A stretch of 64,000 nt of DNA from Nocardia harenae NBRC 108248. Its GTDB lineage: Bacteria; Actinomycetota; Actinomycetes; Mycobacteriales; Mycobacteriaceae. The number at the start of each line of letters is the position of its first letter. Within the stretch, counting starts at the first letter, position 1. The notes beneath the pieces are model-generated. The model saw only the letters and a list, made by a program, of their open reading frames with translations, did no database searches and was not told the DNA's origin. Position numbers and translations under genes: made by a program. Below are positions 34,182 to 43,385 of the stretch, one piece after another. The stretch spans positions 186,001 through 250,000 of the forward strand of contig NZ_BDBH01000011.1 of the NCBI RefSeq assembly GCF_001612885.1, written 5' to 3'.

Positions 34182-34538
34182 ATGTATATCGACAAGGACC
34201 TGGTGGCGGCGTCGGCGACGCCGCTGGTGCTCGGGATCCTGGCGGACGGCGAGTCCTACGGCTACGCGATCCTCAAGCGGGTCAGGGAGCTCTCCAGCGG
34301 GCGCATGCAGTGGACCGACGGCATGCTCTACCCGCTGCTGCACCGGCTGGAGCGCTCCGGCTACGTCGCGGCGAGCTGGGGCAGCTCGGACACCGGACGC
34401 CGCCGCAAGCACTACGCCATCACCGCCGCCGGGCACGCGGCGCTGGCCGAGCGGCGCAGCCAGTGGGCGGTGGTGGCCGATGCCCTCGACCAGGTCTGGC
34501 GCGGGCTGCCGCCGGTCACCGCGGGCAGCCCCGCGTGA
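34182..34538 (+). CDS. PadR-family transcriptional regulator
   Basis: 118 aa. TPLVLGILADGESYGYAILK, GMLYPLLHRLERSGYVAASW and RRRKHYAITAAGHAAL make the complete winged-helix PadR domain with its short dimerisation helix. It is translationally coupled (GTGA) to a permease-prefix membrane protein, the usual partner of such small PadR proteins. It probably represses its own operon via the upstream repeats. Confidence 0.9.
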   Translation: MYIDKDLVAASATPLVLGILADGESYGYAILKRVRELSSGRMQWTDGMLYPLLHRLERSGYVAASWGSSDTGRRRKHYAITAAGHAALAERRSQWAVVADALDQVWRGLPPVTAGSPA

Positions 34539-35881
34539 GCGACGCGGCGCTGGAGGCGCAGATCGAGCAGTGGCGCGGCTACGTCGTGCGGCACCAGGTC
34601 ATTTCGGCCCAGGACGCCGACGAGATGGAAGACCACCTGCGCGCCGTGATCACCGAGCTCACCGCGGCCGGGCTGGAGCCGGACGAGGCCTTCCTGGTGG
34701 CGGTGAAGCGCATGGGCCGGGTGGACGACATCTCCCGCGAGTTCGCCCGCGAACACTCCGAGCGGCTGTGGAAGCAGCTGGTGCTGCCGCCCGCCCCCGA
34801 GCGCACCGGCGGCCGCAAACCCGATCTCGAACTCCTGATGGTGCTCGCGCTCGGGCTCGGCGCCGGGCTCGTGCTGGAGCTGGCCCGGCTGCTGGAGCTG
34901 GACGACAGCCTGATCGCCCGCAATATCGGGCTCTTCGTCCTGCCCTTCCTCGCGGTCTACTTCGCCTGGAAGCGGCGTATGCCCGCCCGCGCCGCGGCGC
35001 TGCTTCCGGTGCCGTTCGCGCTGGCCGCGATCCTGCTGAACGTCTACCCGTTCGCCGAGGACGGCGATGTCGAGGTGGTCGTGATCGTGCACGCGCCGAT
35101 CGTGCTGTGGCTCGCGGTGGGCTGGGCCTATATCGGCGGCGAGTACCGCTCCGATCGGCGCCGGATGGATTTCGTGCGCTTCACCGGCGAGTGGGTGGTG
35201 TACCTGACGCTGCTCGCGCTCGGCGGCGGCGTGCTGACCGGGCTCACCGTCGGCGCGTTCCACGCCGTCGGGCTGGATGCCGAGGAGTTCGTCGGCGGCT
35301 GGGTGCTGCCCATCGGCGCGGGCGCCGCGCTGGTGGTGGCGGCCTGGCTGGTGGAGGCGAAGCAGAGCGTGGTGGAGAACATCGCGCCGGTGCTCACGCG
35401 GGTGTTCACGCCGCTGACGATCCTCATGCTGCTGGCGCTGCTGGTGGCGCTGGCCGCGAGCGGCAGCGTCACCGAGGTGGACCGCAGCCTGCTCATCACC
35501 ATGGACGCCATTCTGATCCTGGTACTCGGGCTGGTGCTCTACGCCGTCTCGGCCCGCGACCCGCTGCGCCCGCCGGACCTCTTCGACCAGCTGCAGCTGC
35601 TGCTGATCGCGCTGGCGCTCGCCGTCGACCTGCTCATGCTGGCCGCCATGACCAGCCGGATCGCGGAGTTCGGCGCCACCGCCAACAAGACGGCGGCGCT
35701 CGGTATGAACCTGGTGCTGCTGGTGAACCTGGCCGGGGCGGCGTACCTGGCCGCCGGGTTCCTGCGCCGGCGGCGCGGCTTCGCCGATATCGAGCGCTGG
35801 CAGACCGGCTACCTGCCGGTCTTCGGCCTCTGGGCGGCCGTGGTGCTGGCGCTCTGGCCGCCACTCTTCGACTTCGCCTGA
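34535..35881 (+). CDS. Integral membrane protein with permease prefix domain
   Basis: 448 aa. The N-terminal 90 residues are a soluble permease-prefix domain (HQVISAQDADEMEDHLRAVI, EPDEAFLVAVKRMGRVDDIS). About nine or ten hydrophobic segments follow (for example LELLMVLALGLGAGLVLEL and AILILVLGLVLYAV), resembling DUF4153-type proteins. The start is GTG overlapping the PadR stop. A role in envelope stress or drug response under PadR is likely; the substrate, if any, is unknown. Confidence 0.75.
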   Translation: MSDAALEAQIEQWRGYVVRHQVISAQDADEMEDHLRAVITELTAAGLEPDEAFLVAVKRMGRVDDISREFAREHSERLWKQLVLPPAPERTGGRKPDLELLMVLALGLGAGLVLELARLLELDDSLIARNIGLFVLPFLAVYFAWKRRMPARAAALLPVPFALAAILLNVYPFAEDGDVEVVVIVHAPIVLWLAVGWAYIGGEYRSDRRRMDFVRFTGEWVVYLTLLALGGGVLTGLTVGAFHAVGLDAEEFVGGWVLPIGAGAALVVAAWLVEAKQSVVENIAPVLTRVFTPLTILMLLALLVALAASGSVTEVDRSLLITMDAILILVLGLVLYAVSARDPLRPPDLFDQLQLLLIALALAVDLLMLAAMTSRIAEFGATANKTAALGMNLVLLVNLAGAAYLAAGFLRRRRGFADIERWQTGYLPVFGLWAAVVLALWPPLFDFA

Positions 35882-36303
35882 GCCCGAGCCGGAACGGGCG
35901 GTGCGGCGCCGCCCGTCCCGGTGCTGTCAGGCGTCGGCGGCGACCCGGGCGGCGTCGGGCAGGTCGGGCAGGCCGAGGTTGTCGCGCAGCGTGGTCCCGT
36001 TGAGGCGGAGGCGAAGGCACCCGGGTCCGGCCGAGAGCGGTAATCCAGGCGCCGGAGTAGGGATCGGCCGATCGATCGACTGTCGCCGGGCGCGCTTTCC
36101 GGGGACACTGGTAGCCGGATGAGTCTGCGCCGGAGCGCGATTCGGCCCGGTGCGGCGAGTGCGGCGCTACACCGTCGCCGAGCGGGGCACGACCGGCGCC
36201 TCGATCGAAGGGACGGCACCGCATGACCCCCATCGGCACCGGGAGCACCCCGGCACAGCACCGGAATCCGGCACCACCGCGGCACCGGTAGCGCCCCGGA
36301 ACG
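35882..36303. other. Intergenic stretch with a possible gene remnant
   Basis: 421 nt without a convincing gene. On the minus strand, 35927-36013 reads RLRLNGTTLRDNLGLPDLPD and then AARVAADA before a stop, which looks like the C-terminus of a protein whose remainder is lost. Just before 36304 the motif GCACCGG/CGGCACC recurs several times over about 70 nt. No clear promoter was identified. Confidence 0.3.
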
Positions 36304-37437
36304 ATGAGCACCACAACGACGACGGCCGAGGAGCTCTTCGGCCGGGCGCGCGATCTCCTCAGCGAGACCTTCCTCGTCGAATACCCCGACCTGCTCGGCT
36401 TTCTCGGCCGCCGCGGTGTCCAGCCCGCCGATGCCGAGGATATCGTCGGCAATACCTACCGGAGCATGCTCGAGCGGCTGGCCGACACCGCCGCGGAGCT
36501 GGCGACCCTGCCGGACGGCGGGCCGCGCGCCCGCGAGCTGCTCACCCGGCTGACCGCGCGGCCGGGGCGCGGTCTCCTCTTCACGGCGGTGCGGAACCGG
36601 CACCTCAGCGAGTGCCGCTCCCCCGGGCCGGTTCCGGTCGCCGAGCCGGTTCCCGCGGCGGCGCCGGACGAGTACGTGCCGGTGCTGTCCGGTGCCGGTT
36701 CGGTGGCCGAGCCCGTCGGGATGCGGCATCCGCGGCAGGCGTACGAGGCGTTCGACATCGATCCCGCCGTCGTCGTGCTCGCCGAGTGCACCTCGGCGCG
36801 CCGCCACGCGGCGCTGCGCAGGCTGGTCCGGGTGCTGGTCGAGCGCGGCGGGCTGACCGCGGGGGCGATCGAACTCATCGACCGGATCTACGCCTTCACC
36901 GAGACCGGCGCGGAGGAACCGGCACCGGGCTCCGACCGGCGCGAACGCGGCGCGCGAAAGCGGAACGGCCACGCGCACGACCCGAATCGCGGTCGGATCG
37001 CCGCGACCGCCCGCGAACTGGGCCGCAGCGTCACGACGGTCTCCAGGGGCAATGCGGCGCTGCTCGCCGTGCTGCGGCGCGCGCTGTACGTGGCCGGCGT
37101 GCTGGCCGCCGCAGGCACCATGCGCCGTGCCGCCGACATCGGCGCCGCGCTCGACGGCTACGACCGGTTCCGCACCGGCACCGAACGCCAGGTTCTGGCA
37201 CTGCTCGACACCGGCGCCGCGGCCGTGGGCACCGACCCGGCCACCGGCACCCGCGCGAGCCGCGACCGCGTCCTCGGGCTGCTGGCCGCGCAGGCCGTGG
37301 GCGAGCCCGCCGCGCACCTCGACCGGCTGCACGCCGCGGAGGCCGCGCTCGCCGCGCTGCTCGGCAATCCGCACCCGAACTGCGTGACCGTCTGCCCGCC
37401 GCACAACCCCGACCCCACGCGCACCTGGGAGCACTGA
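36304..37437 (+). CDS. Divergent sigma-70-like protein with C-terminal extension
   Basis: 377 aa. The N-terminal 100 residues resemble sigma region 2 (VQPADAEDIVGNTYRSMLER, RGLLFTAVRNRHLSECR). A Pro/Ala-rich linker follows. IAATARELGRSVTTVSRGNA then LLAVLRRAL resembles the region 4 helix-turn-helix. A further 110-residue C-terminal part (RFRTGTERQVLALLDTGAAA) is unusual for an ECF factor. It is followed after 6 nt by an unknown gene and then a membrane WD40 protein, suggesting one signalling cassette. Whether it really binds RNA polymerase is unproven. Confidence 0.6.
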   Translation: MSTTTTTAEELFGRARDLLSETFLVEYPDLLGFLGRRGVQPADAEDIVGNTYRSMLERLADTAAELATLPDGGPRARELLTRLTARPGRGLLFTAVRNRHLSECRSPGPVPVAEPVPAAAPDEYVPVLSGAGSVAEPVGMRHPRQAYEAFDIDPAVVVLAECTSARRHAALRRLVRVLVERGGLTAGAIELIDRIYAFTETGAEEPAPGSDRRERGARKRNGHAHDPNRGRIAATARELGRSVTTVSRGNAALLAVLRRALYVAGVLAAAGTMRRAADIGAALDGYDRFRTGTERQVLALLDTGAAAVGTDPATGTRASRDRVLGLLAAQAVGEPAAHLDRLHAAEAALAALLGNPHPNCVTVCPPHNPDPTRTWEH

Positions 37438-37443
37438 CGACCC

Positions 37444-38256
37444 ATGCCCGAGGACGACTTCCGCACCCACCTGAACCCCGGCGACCTGGAGGCACTCCCC
37501 GGCGCCCGGCGCGAACTCGGCGAACAACTCGGCCACGTCGTCGCCGCCTACGGCAGCGCCGAGCTGCCCGGGCTGCACCCGCTGGAGATCGCCGAGGCGG
37601 CGACGCTCGGCTTCTCCGAGTTCCAGGCCGAGGCCGTCCTGCACAATCCGCTGCTGCTCGACCGGCTCCGGCGGCTCTGGAGCGGCGCGCCGCCCGGACC
37701 CCGGATCGAGCGCATCGCGGCGGGCACCGGCGAGCGCGCCCGGCTGCACGCGGCGCTGCTCGCCGCCGCGGCGCCGGACCGGGGCCCGCGGGTGCTGCGG
37801 GTGCTCCCCGCCGTCACCGACCTGCCGATGGCCGCCGCGGCGGCGGACCGCTCCGCGCGCCCGCACAGCGAGATCGATGCCGAGCACCGCTTCCGGATCA
37901 CCAGGACCCCGCTCGCCGAGGAGGCGCGGCTGCACCTGGTGCTGGAGTTCGCCCGGGCGGCGGATCTGCACGTCACCAGGCTGACCGTCGGCCCGCGGGA
38001 GCTCGTGCTCTTCGTTGTGCTCGAGCAGCAGGGCACACTCGCGGTCGGCGAGAGCTTCCTCGAGCTGGGCAGCGGCTGGGGCAGCATCGCCGTCGGCGAG
38101 CCTGCCCCCGCGCTCGCCCTGCCTGCCGCGGCCGCCGACCTGACCCGCTCGGTCGCGGTCTGCGACCCGGGCGTCAAGGGGGTGTGGCGCAGGCTCGCCG
38201 CCACTCTGCCCGCCGGGCACTGGATGCGCGGCGCGATCGCGGCGGGGCTGCCGTGA
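37444..38256 (+). CDS. Unknown protein, middle gene of the sigma/WD40 cassette
   Basis: A 270-aa soluble protein with no recognised family. The first 100 residues are helical (LGHVVAAYGSAELPGLHPLE, FSEFQAEAVLHNPLLLDRLR). The second half is beta-rich (RITRTPLAEEARLHLVLEFA, VGPRELVLFVVLEQQGTLAV). A 4-nt GTGA overlap with the WD40 gene implies coupled synthesis, so the two probably interact. Confidence 0.65.
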   Translation: MPEDDFRTHLNPGDLEALPGARRELGEQLGHVVAAYGSAELPGLHPLEIAEAATLGFSEFQAEAVLHNPLLLDRLRRLWSGAPPGPRIERIAAGTGERARLHAALLAAAAPDRGPRVLRVLPAVTDLPMAAAAADRSARPHSEIDAEHRFRITRTPLAEEARLHLVLEFARAADLHVTRLTVGPRELVLFVVLEQQGTLAVGESFLELGSGWGSIAVGEPAPALALPAAAADLTRSVAVCDPGVKGVWRRLAATLPAGHWMRGAIAAGLP

Positions 38257-41200
38257 GCGAGCACGACGATCCGGCCGATATCTTCGGCGCGGCCCGGCCG
38301 CCGGTGCAGGCCGAGCGGCAGCAGCGCCGGGTCCGGCTCACCGGCCGCGAGCAGCAGTGGGTCGCGCTGTGCGTGGCCGCGGTGCGGGCCGGGCCGGAGG
38401 CCGCCGCCGCGCTGCTCGGCCCGGACGACCGGGCGGCGCTGCGCGACAACCCGCTCCAGCTCGAGGCCGCCGAGGCGAGCAGGGCGCTCGCCGTCGCGCT
38501 CACCACCGCCGAGCTCTCCGACGCCGCGGCGCGGGCCGCGCTCCAGCCGGTGCTCGCGCACGCGGAGCGCGCGGGGCTGGTCTCCACCGACCTGCAGCTC
38601 ATGGACCCCCGGCTCCCGGTGGTGACCGAACCGGGGCCGCTGGCGGTGCTCGTTCGCCGCCTGCTCGTCGGCGAGGGCGAGGAGCTGACACGGGTTCGCG
38701 GGTTCGCGCTGCTGCTGGCGCTGGAGCTGGCCGGCCGCCGGTGCCGGGTCCGGCACAGCACCAGGACGACGGTGCTACTGGAGGTCGGCGGCACCGGGGT
38801 CGCCGCCACCCTGCACCTGCGGCACCTGGACGACGGGCCGGTGGGACTGCACCCCGACCCCGCCCGCATGCTCTTCCTCGATGCCGACGCCGAGATCGCC
38901 CACGGTTTCGACCAGGCGTGGCGGGCGGGCCGCGGTGTCGGTAGGGCGTGCGTGGTCTGGTCGGTCACGCACGACCGCGGGGTGCCCGCCGCCCGGCTGC
39001 GCGGCCCGTCCATGGCGGCCGCCATGGCCGTCGCCCTCGACGACCTGCTGCCCCGGCCGCGCACCGGCCGCTGGCGCTGGCGCACCCTCGACGCCCGCAG
39101 CGCCGTCACCGCCGGGCTGGATGGCGCCACGCTCACCCGGGTCGGCCACTACGGCGAGAAGCTGAAGGCCGCGCAGATGGCGGCGCTGCGGGTGATCGTC
39201 GCCAAGAGCGGGCTGGCCGACGCCACGGAGAAGGCGCCCGCCGGGTTCGCCGATTCGGTGCACGGCGCCGCCACCCTCGCCGAGGCCATCCGGCACACCC
39301 GGCGGCGCTACAACGCCGGCGCCATCGGCGCCGCGCTGCTCGCGGTGCTCATGGTCGCGGTGCTCGGCACGGGCGGCACGGCGCTCGCGGCGGCCAGGCA
39401 TGCCGAGCACGCGGCCCGGGTGGAGAGCCAACGCGTCCAGGCGGAGTCGCAGTCCCGGCTGATTGCCAGCGCGACCGCCGAGTTCCGCCGGACCGACCCG
39501 GCCGTGGCGCAGTTCATGGCCGTCGCCGCCTACCGGCACCACCCGACCCCGAGGGCGAGGTCGGCGCTGCTCGACTCCACCGCGGTGCCGACCCCCGGCC
39601 GGTTCCTCACCGGCACCTCGGAGCTGAGCAGCGCGGTGGACCCGGCCGGCGGGCGCTGGATCGCCTCGATCGGCAAGGACGGGCAGCTCCGGCTCTCCAG
39701 TACCGCGCACTACGGCACCGTCCACGCCACGCTCCCGCTCACCGAGCGGGCGACCCCGGCGACGCTCGCGGTGGACCGCACCGGCCGGACCCTCGCCGTC
39801 GCCGTCCCCGGCGCCGTGCACCTCGTCGAGGTGGAGGACGGGGCCGCGCTGCGGCACCGCGCCGAGCTTCCGATCGACGGCGTGGTGCGCGCGCTGGCCT
39901 TCGGCGGCACCCACCTCGCCGCGGGCACCGCCGCGGGCGGGGTGCTGCGCTGGGACGTCGGCGCGAACGCGATCCGCCCCCTGCCCCCGCTGCCCATGGG
40001 CGCCGACACCATCGTGACCTTCGACAGCGGCGGCACCCTGCTCGTCGCCGGTGACGGCCAGGGCGCCCTGCGCTTCTGGGACTACGCGGGCCCCGACCCG
40101 CGACCGATCTTCGAGCACGCCCCCGAACCCGCGGCGAGCGCCTGGATCCACGCGCTCGCCGTCTCCCCCGACGGCGGCACCCTCGCCGTCACCGGCCGCG
40201 ACACCAGGGTCACGCTGTGGCGCGTCGACGGCCCCGGCTCGCGCGTCACCCGGACGCTCACCGGCTTCCGCAGCTACGTCAACGACGTCACCTTCAGCGC
40301 GGACGGCCGCCTGCTCGCCGCAGGCAGCTCCGACAACACCGCCCGCATCTGGCGGCTGGAGGAGGGCACCGGCGAGGAGCTGCCCGCCTCCGCCATCGTC
40401 AACGGGGTGGAGTTCACCCCCGACGGCCGCACCCTCGTCACCACGGGCTCCGACGGCGTGCTCCGCTTCTGGCCGCGCCCCGGCCCGGTACTGCCCGGTT
40501 CGACGGGCAAGCTCTACCAGACCTGGTTCGACCGCACCCGCACCCGCCTGCTCACCGGCTCCAACGCGGAGGATCCGATCACCCATCACTGGGACTTCTC
40601 CGACCCCGCCGCGCCGCGCGAGTTCCCCGGCCTCCTGATGTCCGGCGGCGCACTGCCTTCCGGCGCCGCCGCGCTCACCCAGGACGGCACGCTGGCCGCC
40701 GCGGGCACCACGATGGGCAATGCCCAGCTCTGGGATGTGAGCGACCCACAGAATCCGCGATGGCGGGCAGCGATCCCCGCCGTTCGCAAGATCGTCGGCT
40801 CGATGGCCTTCGACCCGACCGGCACCATCCTGGTGGTCGCCGGCCAGGACGACTCCATCGCCACCGTGTGGGACGTCTCCGACCCGGCCGCCCCCACCCG
40901 GATCGCCGACCTCGACTGCGGCCCCGGCCTGCCCTCCATGGTCGCCTTCGCCCCGCAGGGCGACCTGCTCGCCATCTCCACCTCCGACGACCGCGTCCTG
41001 CTCTGGGACGCCACCGACCCGCGCCACCCGCGCCCCCGCCCGCCGCTCGCCGACCTCGCGGGCCGCGACGTGCTCACGGTCGCGATCGACCCGCGCGGCG
41101 CCCTGCTCGCCGCCGGCGACGCCGACCACAGCGTGCACCTGTTCGATATCGCGGATCGGGACCGCCCGCGGCGGCTCGCGGTGCTGCGCGGCCCGGCCGA

Positions 41201-41522
41201 CGCCCTGCTCACGGTCAACTTCAGCCCGGATTCGGACCGGGTGGTCGCGGGCGGCGCCGACGGGGGCGCCTGGGTGTGGGACCTCGGCCACCCCGCCGAG
41301 CCGTTCGCCGAGCTCAGAGCCTACGTGGGCCGGGTCAACGATGTCATCTACGGCCCCGGGGGCAGCTTCCTGGTCGGCGCGGGCCCGGACAAGGTGCTGC
41401 GCGTCTGGGCGACCGACCCGGACGCCGTGATCGCCGGGCTCTGCGCGAGCGGCACCAGCGGCCTCACCCGCGCGGAGTGGGAGCGCTACCTGGGGGCCAT
41501 CCCCTACCGGGAGCTGTGCTGA
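38253..41522 (+). CDS. Membrane-anchored WD40-repeat protein with novel N-terminal domain
   Basis: 1089 aa. Residues about 30-330 form a cytoplasmic domain I do not recognise; it includes ARMLFLDADAEIAHGFDQAW and LRGPSMAAAMAVALDDLL (about 250), with a GPSxxAA motif. A transmembrane segment lies at about 357-380 (AIGAALLAVLMVAVLGTGG). A coiled stretch follows, then at least ten WD-type blades (FWDYAG, LWRVDG, IWRLEE, LWDVSD, VWDVSD, LWDATD, LFDIAD, VWDLGH, VWATDP). There is no P-loop, so it is not a classical STAND ATPase. The propeller is probably a ligand or protein sensor. The 3' end overlaps the convergent comB-like gene by 59 nt. Confidence 0.75.
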   Translation: MSEHDDPADIFGAARPPVQAERQQRRVRLTGREQQWVALCVAAVRAGPEAAAALLGPDDRAALRDNPLQLEAAEASRALAVALTTAELSDAAARAALQPVLAHAERAGLVSTDLQLMDPRLPVVTEPGPLAVLVRRLLVGEGEELTRVRGFALLLALELAGRRCRVRHSTRTTVLLEVGGTGVAATLHLRHLDDGPVGLHPDPARMLFLDADAEIAHGFDQAWRAGRGVGRACVVWSVTHDRGVPAARLRGPSMAAAMAVALDDLLPRPRTGRWRWRTLDARSAVTAGLDGATLTRVGHYGEKLKAAQMAALRVIVAKSGLADATEKAPAGFADSVHGAATLAEAIRHTRRRYNAGAIGAALLAVLMVAVLGTGGTALAAARHAEHAARVESQRVQAESQSRLIASATAEFRRTDPAVAQFMAVAAYRHHPTPRARSALLDSTAVPTPGRFLTGTSELSSAVDPAGGRWIASIGKDGQLRLSSTAHYGTVHATLPLTERATPATLAVDRTGRTLAVAVPGAVHLVEVEDGAALRHRAELPIDGVVRALAFGGTHLAAGTAAGGVLRWDVGANAIRPLPPLPMGADTIVTFDSGGTLLVAGDGQGALRFWDYAGPDPRPIFEHAPEPAASAWIHALAVSPDGGTLAVTGRDTRVTLWRVDGPGSRVTRTLTGFRSYVNDVTFSADGRLLAAGSSDNTARIWRLEEGTGEELPASAIVNGVEFTPDGRTLVTTGSDGVLRFWPRPGPVLPGSTGKLYQTWFDRTRTRLLTGSNAEDPITHHWDFSDPAAPREFPGLLMSGGALPSGAAALTQDGTLAAAGTTMGNAQLWDVSDPQNPRWRAAIPAVRKIVGSMAFDPTGTILVVAGQDDSIATVWDVSDPAAPTRIADLDCGPGLPSMVAFAPQGDLLAISTSDDRVLLWDATDPRHPRPRPPLADLAGRDVLTVAIDPRGALLAAGDADHSVHLFDIADRDRPRRLAVLRGPADALLTVNFSPDSDRVVAGGADGGAWVWDLGHPAEPFAELRAYVGRVNDVIYGPGGSFLVGAGPDKVLRVWATDPDAVIAGLCASGTSGLTRAEWERYLGAIPYRELC

Positions 41523-42240
41523 CGAACCGCTCCCCGGCCGGCACCGGCACCGCCGCACTCCCCCCGACCTCTCCGGCGATCTCCACATCCCCCGCGAACC
41601 CGATCGCGATCAGCTCCCGCCCCGACGCACACCCGCGCAGCGCACCCCCGATCTCCCGCTCGACCCCGAGCCACGCCCGCACCGCCATCCGCGCCTCCGG
41701 CGAGAACCCCTCCTGGTCGGGAAGATTCGCCAACACCGCCCCCGCGCCCCACAGATCCTCGACCGCGGGCCGCAGCGACCCGTCCGCCCACCGCTCCCCC
41801 GCCGCCACCACGGCCACACTGCGACCGGCGCCGATCCACCCGGCCACCGCCGCAGCGTTCCGCAGCGAGGCCCCCGCGCACAGCGAACCCGCCGCGGCCA
41901 GCTCGTGCGCGATCGTCGAGCCGTTGGGCGAGGGCAGCACCAGCCGCTCGAACGGCTCGGCCCGGCGCAGGGTCCCCGGCGAGAGACTCACCTGCCCCGG
42001 CGCGGCCGCCCGGCGCCCGACCGCGGCCACGGCACCCCGCGCGGCGGCGTACTCGCCCACCCCGTCGTGCCCCCAGCGGTACGGGAACACCTCGATCCCG
42101 AGGTCGGCGGCGACCGATAGCGTGGTGGTGAAGGACAGCACGTCCACCACGACGGTCACCTCGGCGCGCACCGCCGCCGCGCCGACCGGCCCCCAGTCGA
42201 AGCGGACCCGGTAATCGCCCTGCCGGTGTTCGGGATTCAC
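41464..42240 (-). CDS. 2-phosphosulfolactate phosphatase (ComB)-like protein
   Basis: 258 aa from GTG 42240. VRAEVTVVVDVLSFTTTLSV, LVLPSPNGSTIAHELAAAGS, GASLRNAAAVAGWIGAGRSV and WADGSLRPAVEDLWGAGAVL match the ComB family, which removes phosphate from 2-phosphosulfolactate in coenzyme M synthesis of archaea. Actinomycetes have homologues of unknown role. It overlaps the membrane protein gene upstream by 4 nt and, at its 3' end, the WD40 gene on the other strand. Confidence 0.8.
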   Translation of the reverse strand: MNPEHRQGDYRVRFDWGPVGAAAVRAEVTVVVDVLSFTTTLSVAADLGIEVFPYRWGHDGVGEYAAARGAVAAVGRRAAAPGQVSLSPGTLRRAEPFERLVLPSPNGSTIAHELAAAGSLCAGASLRNAAAVAGWIGAGRSVAVVAAGERWADGSLRPAVEDLWGAGAVLANLPDQEGFSPEARMAVRAWLGVEREIGGALRGCASGRELIAIGFAGDVEIAGEVGGSAAVPVPAGERFVSTAPGRGWPPGSAPTPRG

Positions 42241-42683
42241 CGCGGCAGCAGCGAGCGGAGGTGCCCCTCCCAGGCCGCGGGCTCGCGCACCCACCACGCC
42301 ACGCTGTCCCCCTGGACGGCGACGCGCAGCAGATCCCGGCGCACCGACTTGCCGTTGTGCGAGCGCACGATATCGACCCCGGTGACCGCGCTGAGCGGAA
42401 TCTCCAGCGGCTCGGCCGCGCCCGCGCGCCGGAACCACAGCCGCTGCCCGGTGAGCACCAGCGCGCCATTGCCGCGAATCTGCCTGCCGCCCTTCGACTC
42501 CCAGCCGAAGAAATTGGCCATGGGGTCGCTGCGCAGCACCTCGCCCGGCGCGAACGTAGCCTCGACGGCCCGCGCCGACGACTGCTTCACCCGCCCGGTG
42601 ACGAAAACGATGGTCAACGCGATCACACCGCCGACCACCCCGACGATGACAATGATCAGGAGCACCAGCAGCAGAATTGTCAC
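42237..42683 (-). CDS. Single-pass membrane protein with PH/GRAM-like domain
   Basis: 148 aa. Residues 1-30 form a hydrophobic anchor (LLLVLLIIVIVGVVGGVIAL). The rest is beta-rich (GNGALVLTGQRLWFRRAGAA, LEIPLSAVTGVDIVRSHNGK, LLRVAVQGDSVAWWVREPAA), the pattern of bacterial PH- or GRAM-like domains. Function unknown. Co-translated with the comB-like gene. Confidence 0.65.
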   Translation of the reverse strand: MTILLLVLLIIVIVGVVGGVIALTIVFVTGRVKQSSARAVEATFAPGEVLRSDPMANFFGWESKGGRQIRGNGALVLTGQRLWFRRAGAAEPLEIPLSAVTGVDIVRSHNGKSVRRDLLRVAVQGDSVAWWVREPAAWEGHLRSLLPR

Positions 42684-42722
42684 GGCCGCAGCCTAACCGG
42701 TGCGGGGCGGGGAGGAGCGGGT

Positions 42723-43385
42723 ATGACGGGCGAGGAGGAGCGGCGGCGGCCGGTCGGGCTGGGGCTGCGGGCCTGGGTCACCACGAAACTGGTGCGCCGG
42801 GTGCTGCGTTTCCTGGCCTGGACGCGCATCGTCCGGGTGACGGTGCACGACCGCGCGGTGGTGCCGGTGCGCGGCCCGGTGCTGGTGGCGAGCAACCACA
42901 TCTCCATGCTGGACGCGATCTTCCTCTGGGGCGCCCTGCGCCGCCGCGCCATGGCGGTGGCCATGGCCGAGCTGTGGACCTGGCCGGTGGTCGGGGTGCT
43001 GGTCCGCGGGCTCGGGCATATCCCGGTGATCCGCCGCGACCCGGAATCCGGCCGCGCGGCGCTGGACCAGGCCGAGTGGGTGCTGCGGCACGGCGGCATG
43101 CTGATCATCTACCCGGAGGGGCGCTGTGTGCGGCCCGGCGAGGTCGAGCCGTACAAGCCGGGGGTCGCCAAGCTCGCCTTCAGCACCGGCGTGCCGATCA
43201 TTCCGGTCGGCACCACCGGCACCGACGACGTGCTTCCGCTGCGCGGCGCGGACGGCGGGGGCCGCTTCGACCGCACCCGCCCGGTGACCATCCGCTTCGG
43301 CGCCCCCATCGACCCGGCCGGCTTCGATTCCCCGGAGGAGCTCCTGACCCACCTGCGCGAGCGCATCGAGGCGCTGCGCGGCTGA
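42723..43385 (+). CDS. 1-acyl-sn-glycerol-3-phosphate acyltransferase-like protein
   Basis: 220 aa. SNHISMLDAIFLWGALRRRA carries the NHxxxxD catalytic block, HIPVIRRDPESGRAALDQAE the second block, and LIIYPEGRCVRPGEVEPYKP the PEGR phosphate-binding block; VPIIPVGTTGTDDVLP is block IV. It transfers an acyl chain to lysophosphatidate or a related lipid at the membrane. ATG at 42723, divergent from the PH-like protein. The 43386-43641 stretch after it shows no gene. Confidence 0.85.
   Translation: MTGEEERRRPVGLGLRAWVTTKLVRRVLRFLAWTRIVRVTVHDRAVVPVRGPVLVASNHISMLDAIFLWGALRRRAMAVAMAELWTWPVVGVLVRGLGHIPVIRRDPESGRAALDQAEWVLRHGGMLIIYPEGRCVRPGEVEPYKPGVAKLAFSTGVPIIPVGTTGTDDVLPLRGADGGGRFDRTRPVTIRFGAPIDPAGFDSPEELLTHLRERIEALRG

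Noticed and set aside
36150..41522. A single open plus-strand frame of about 1790 codons across the sigma-like and WD40 genes
   Set aside because: Its first 700 codons are an alternate frame of the sigma-like gene and the unknown gene, rich in Arg/Pro with no domain. Only the part from GTG 38253 is a real protein.
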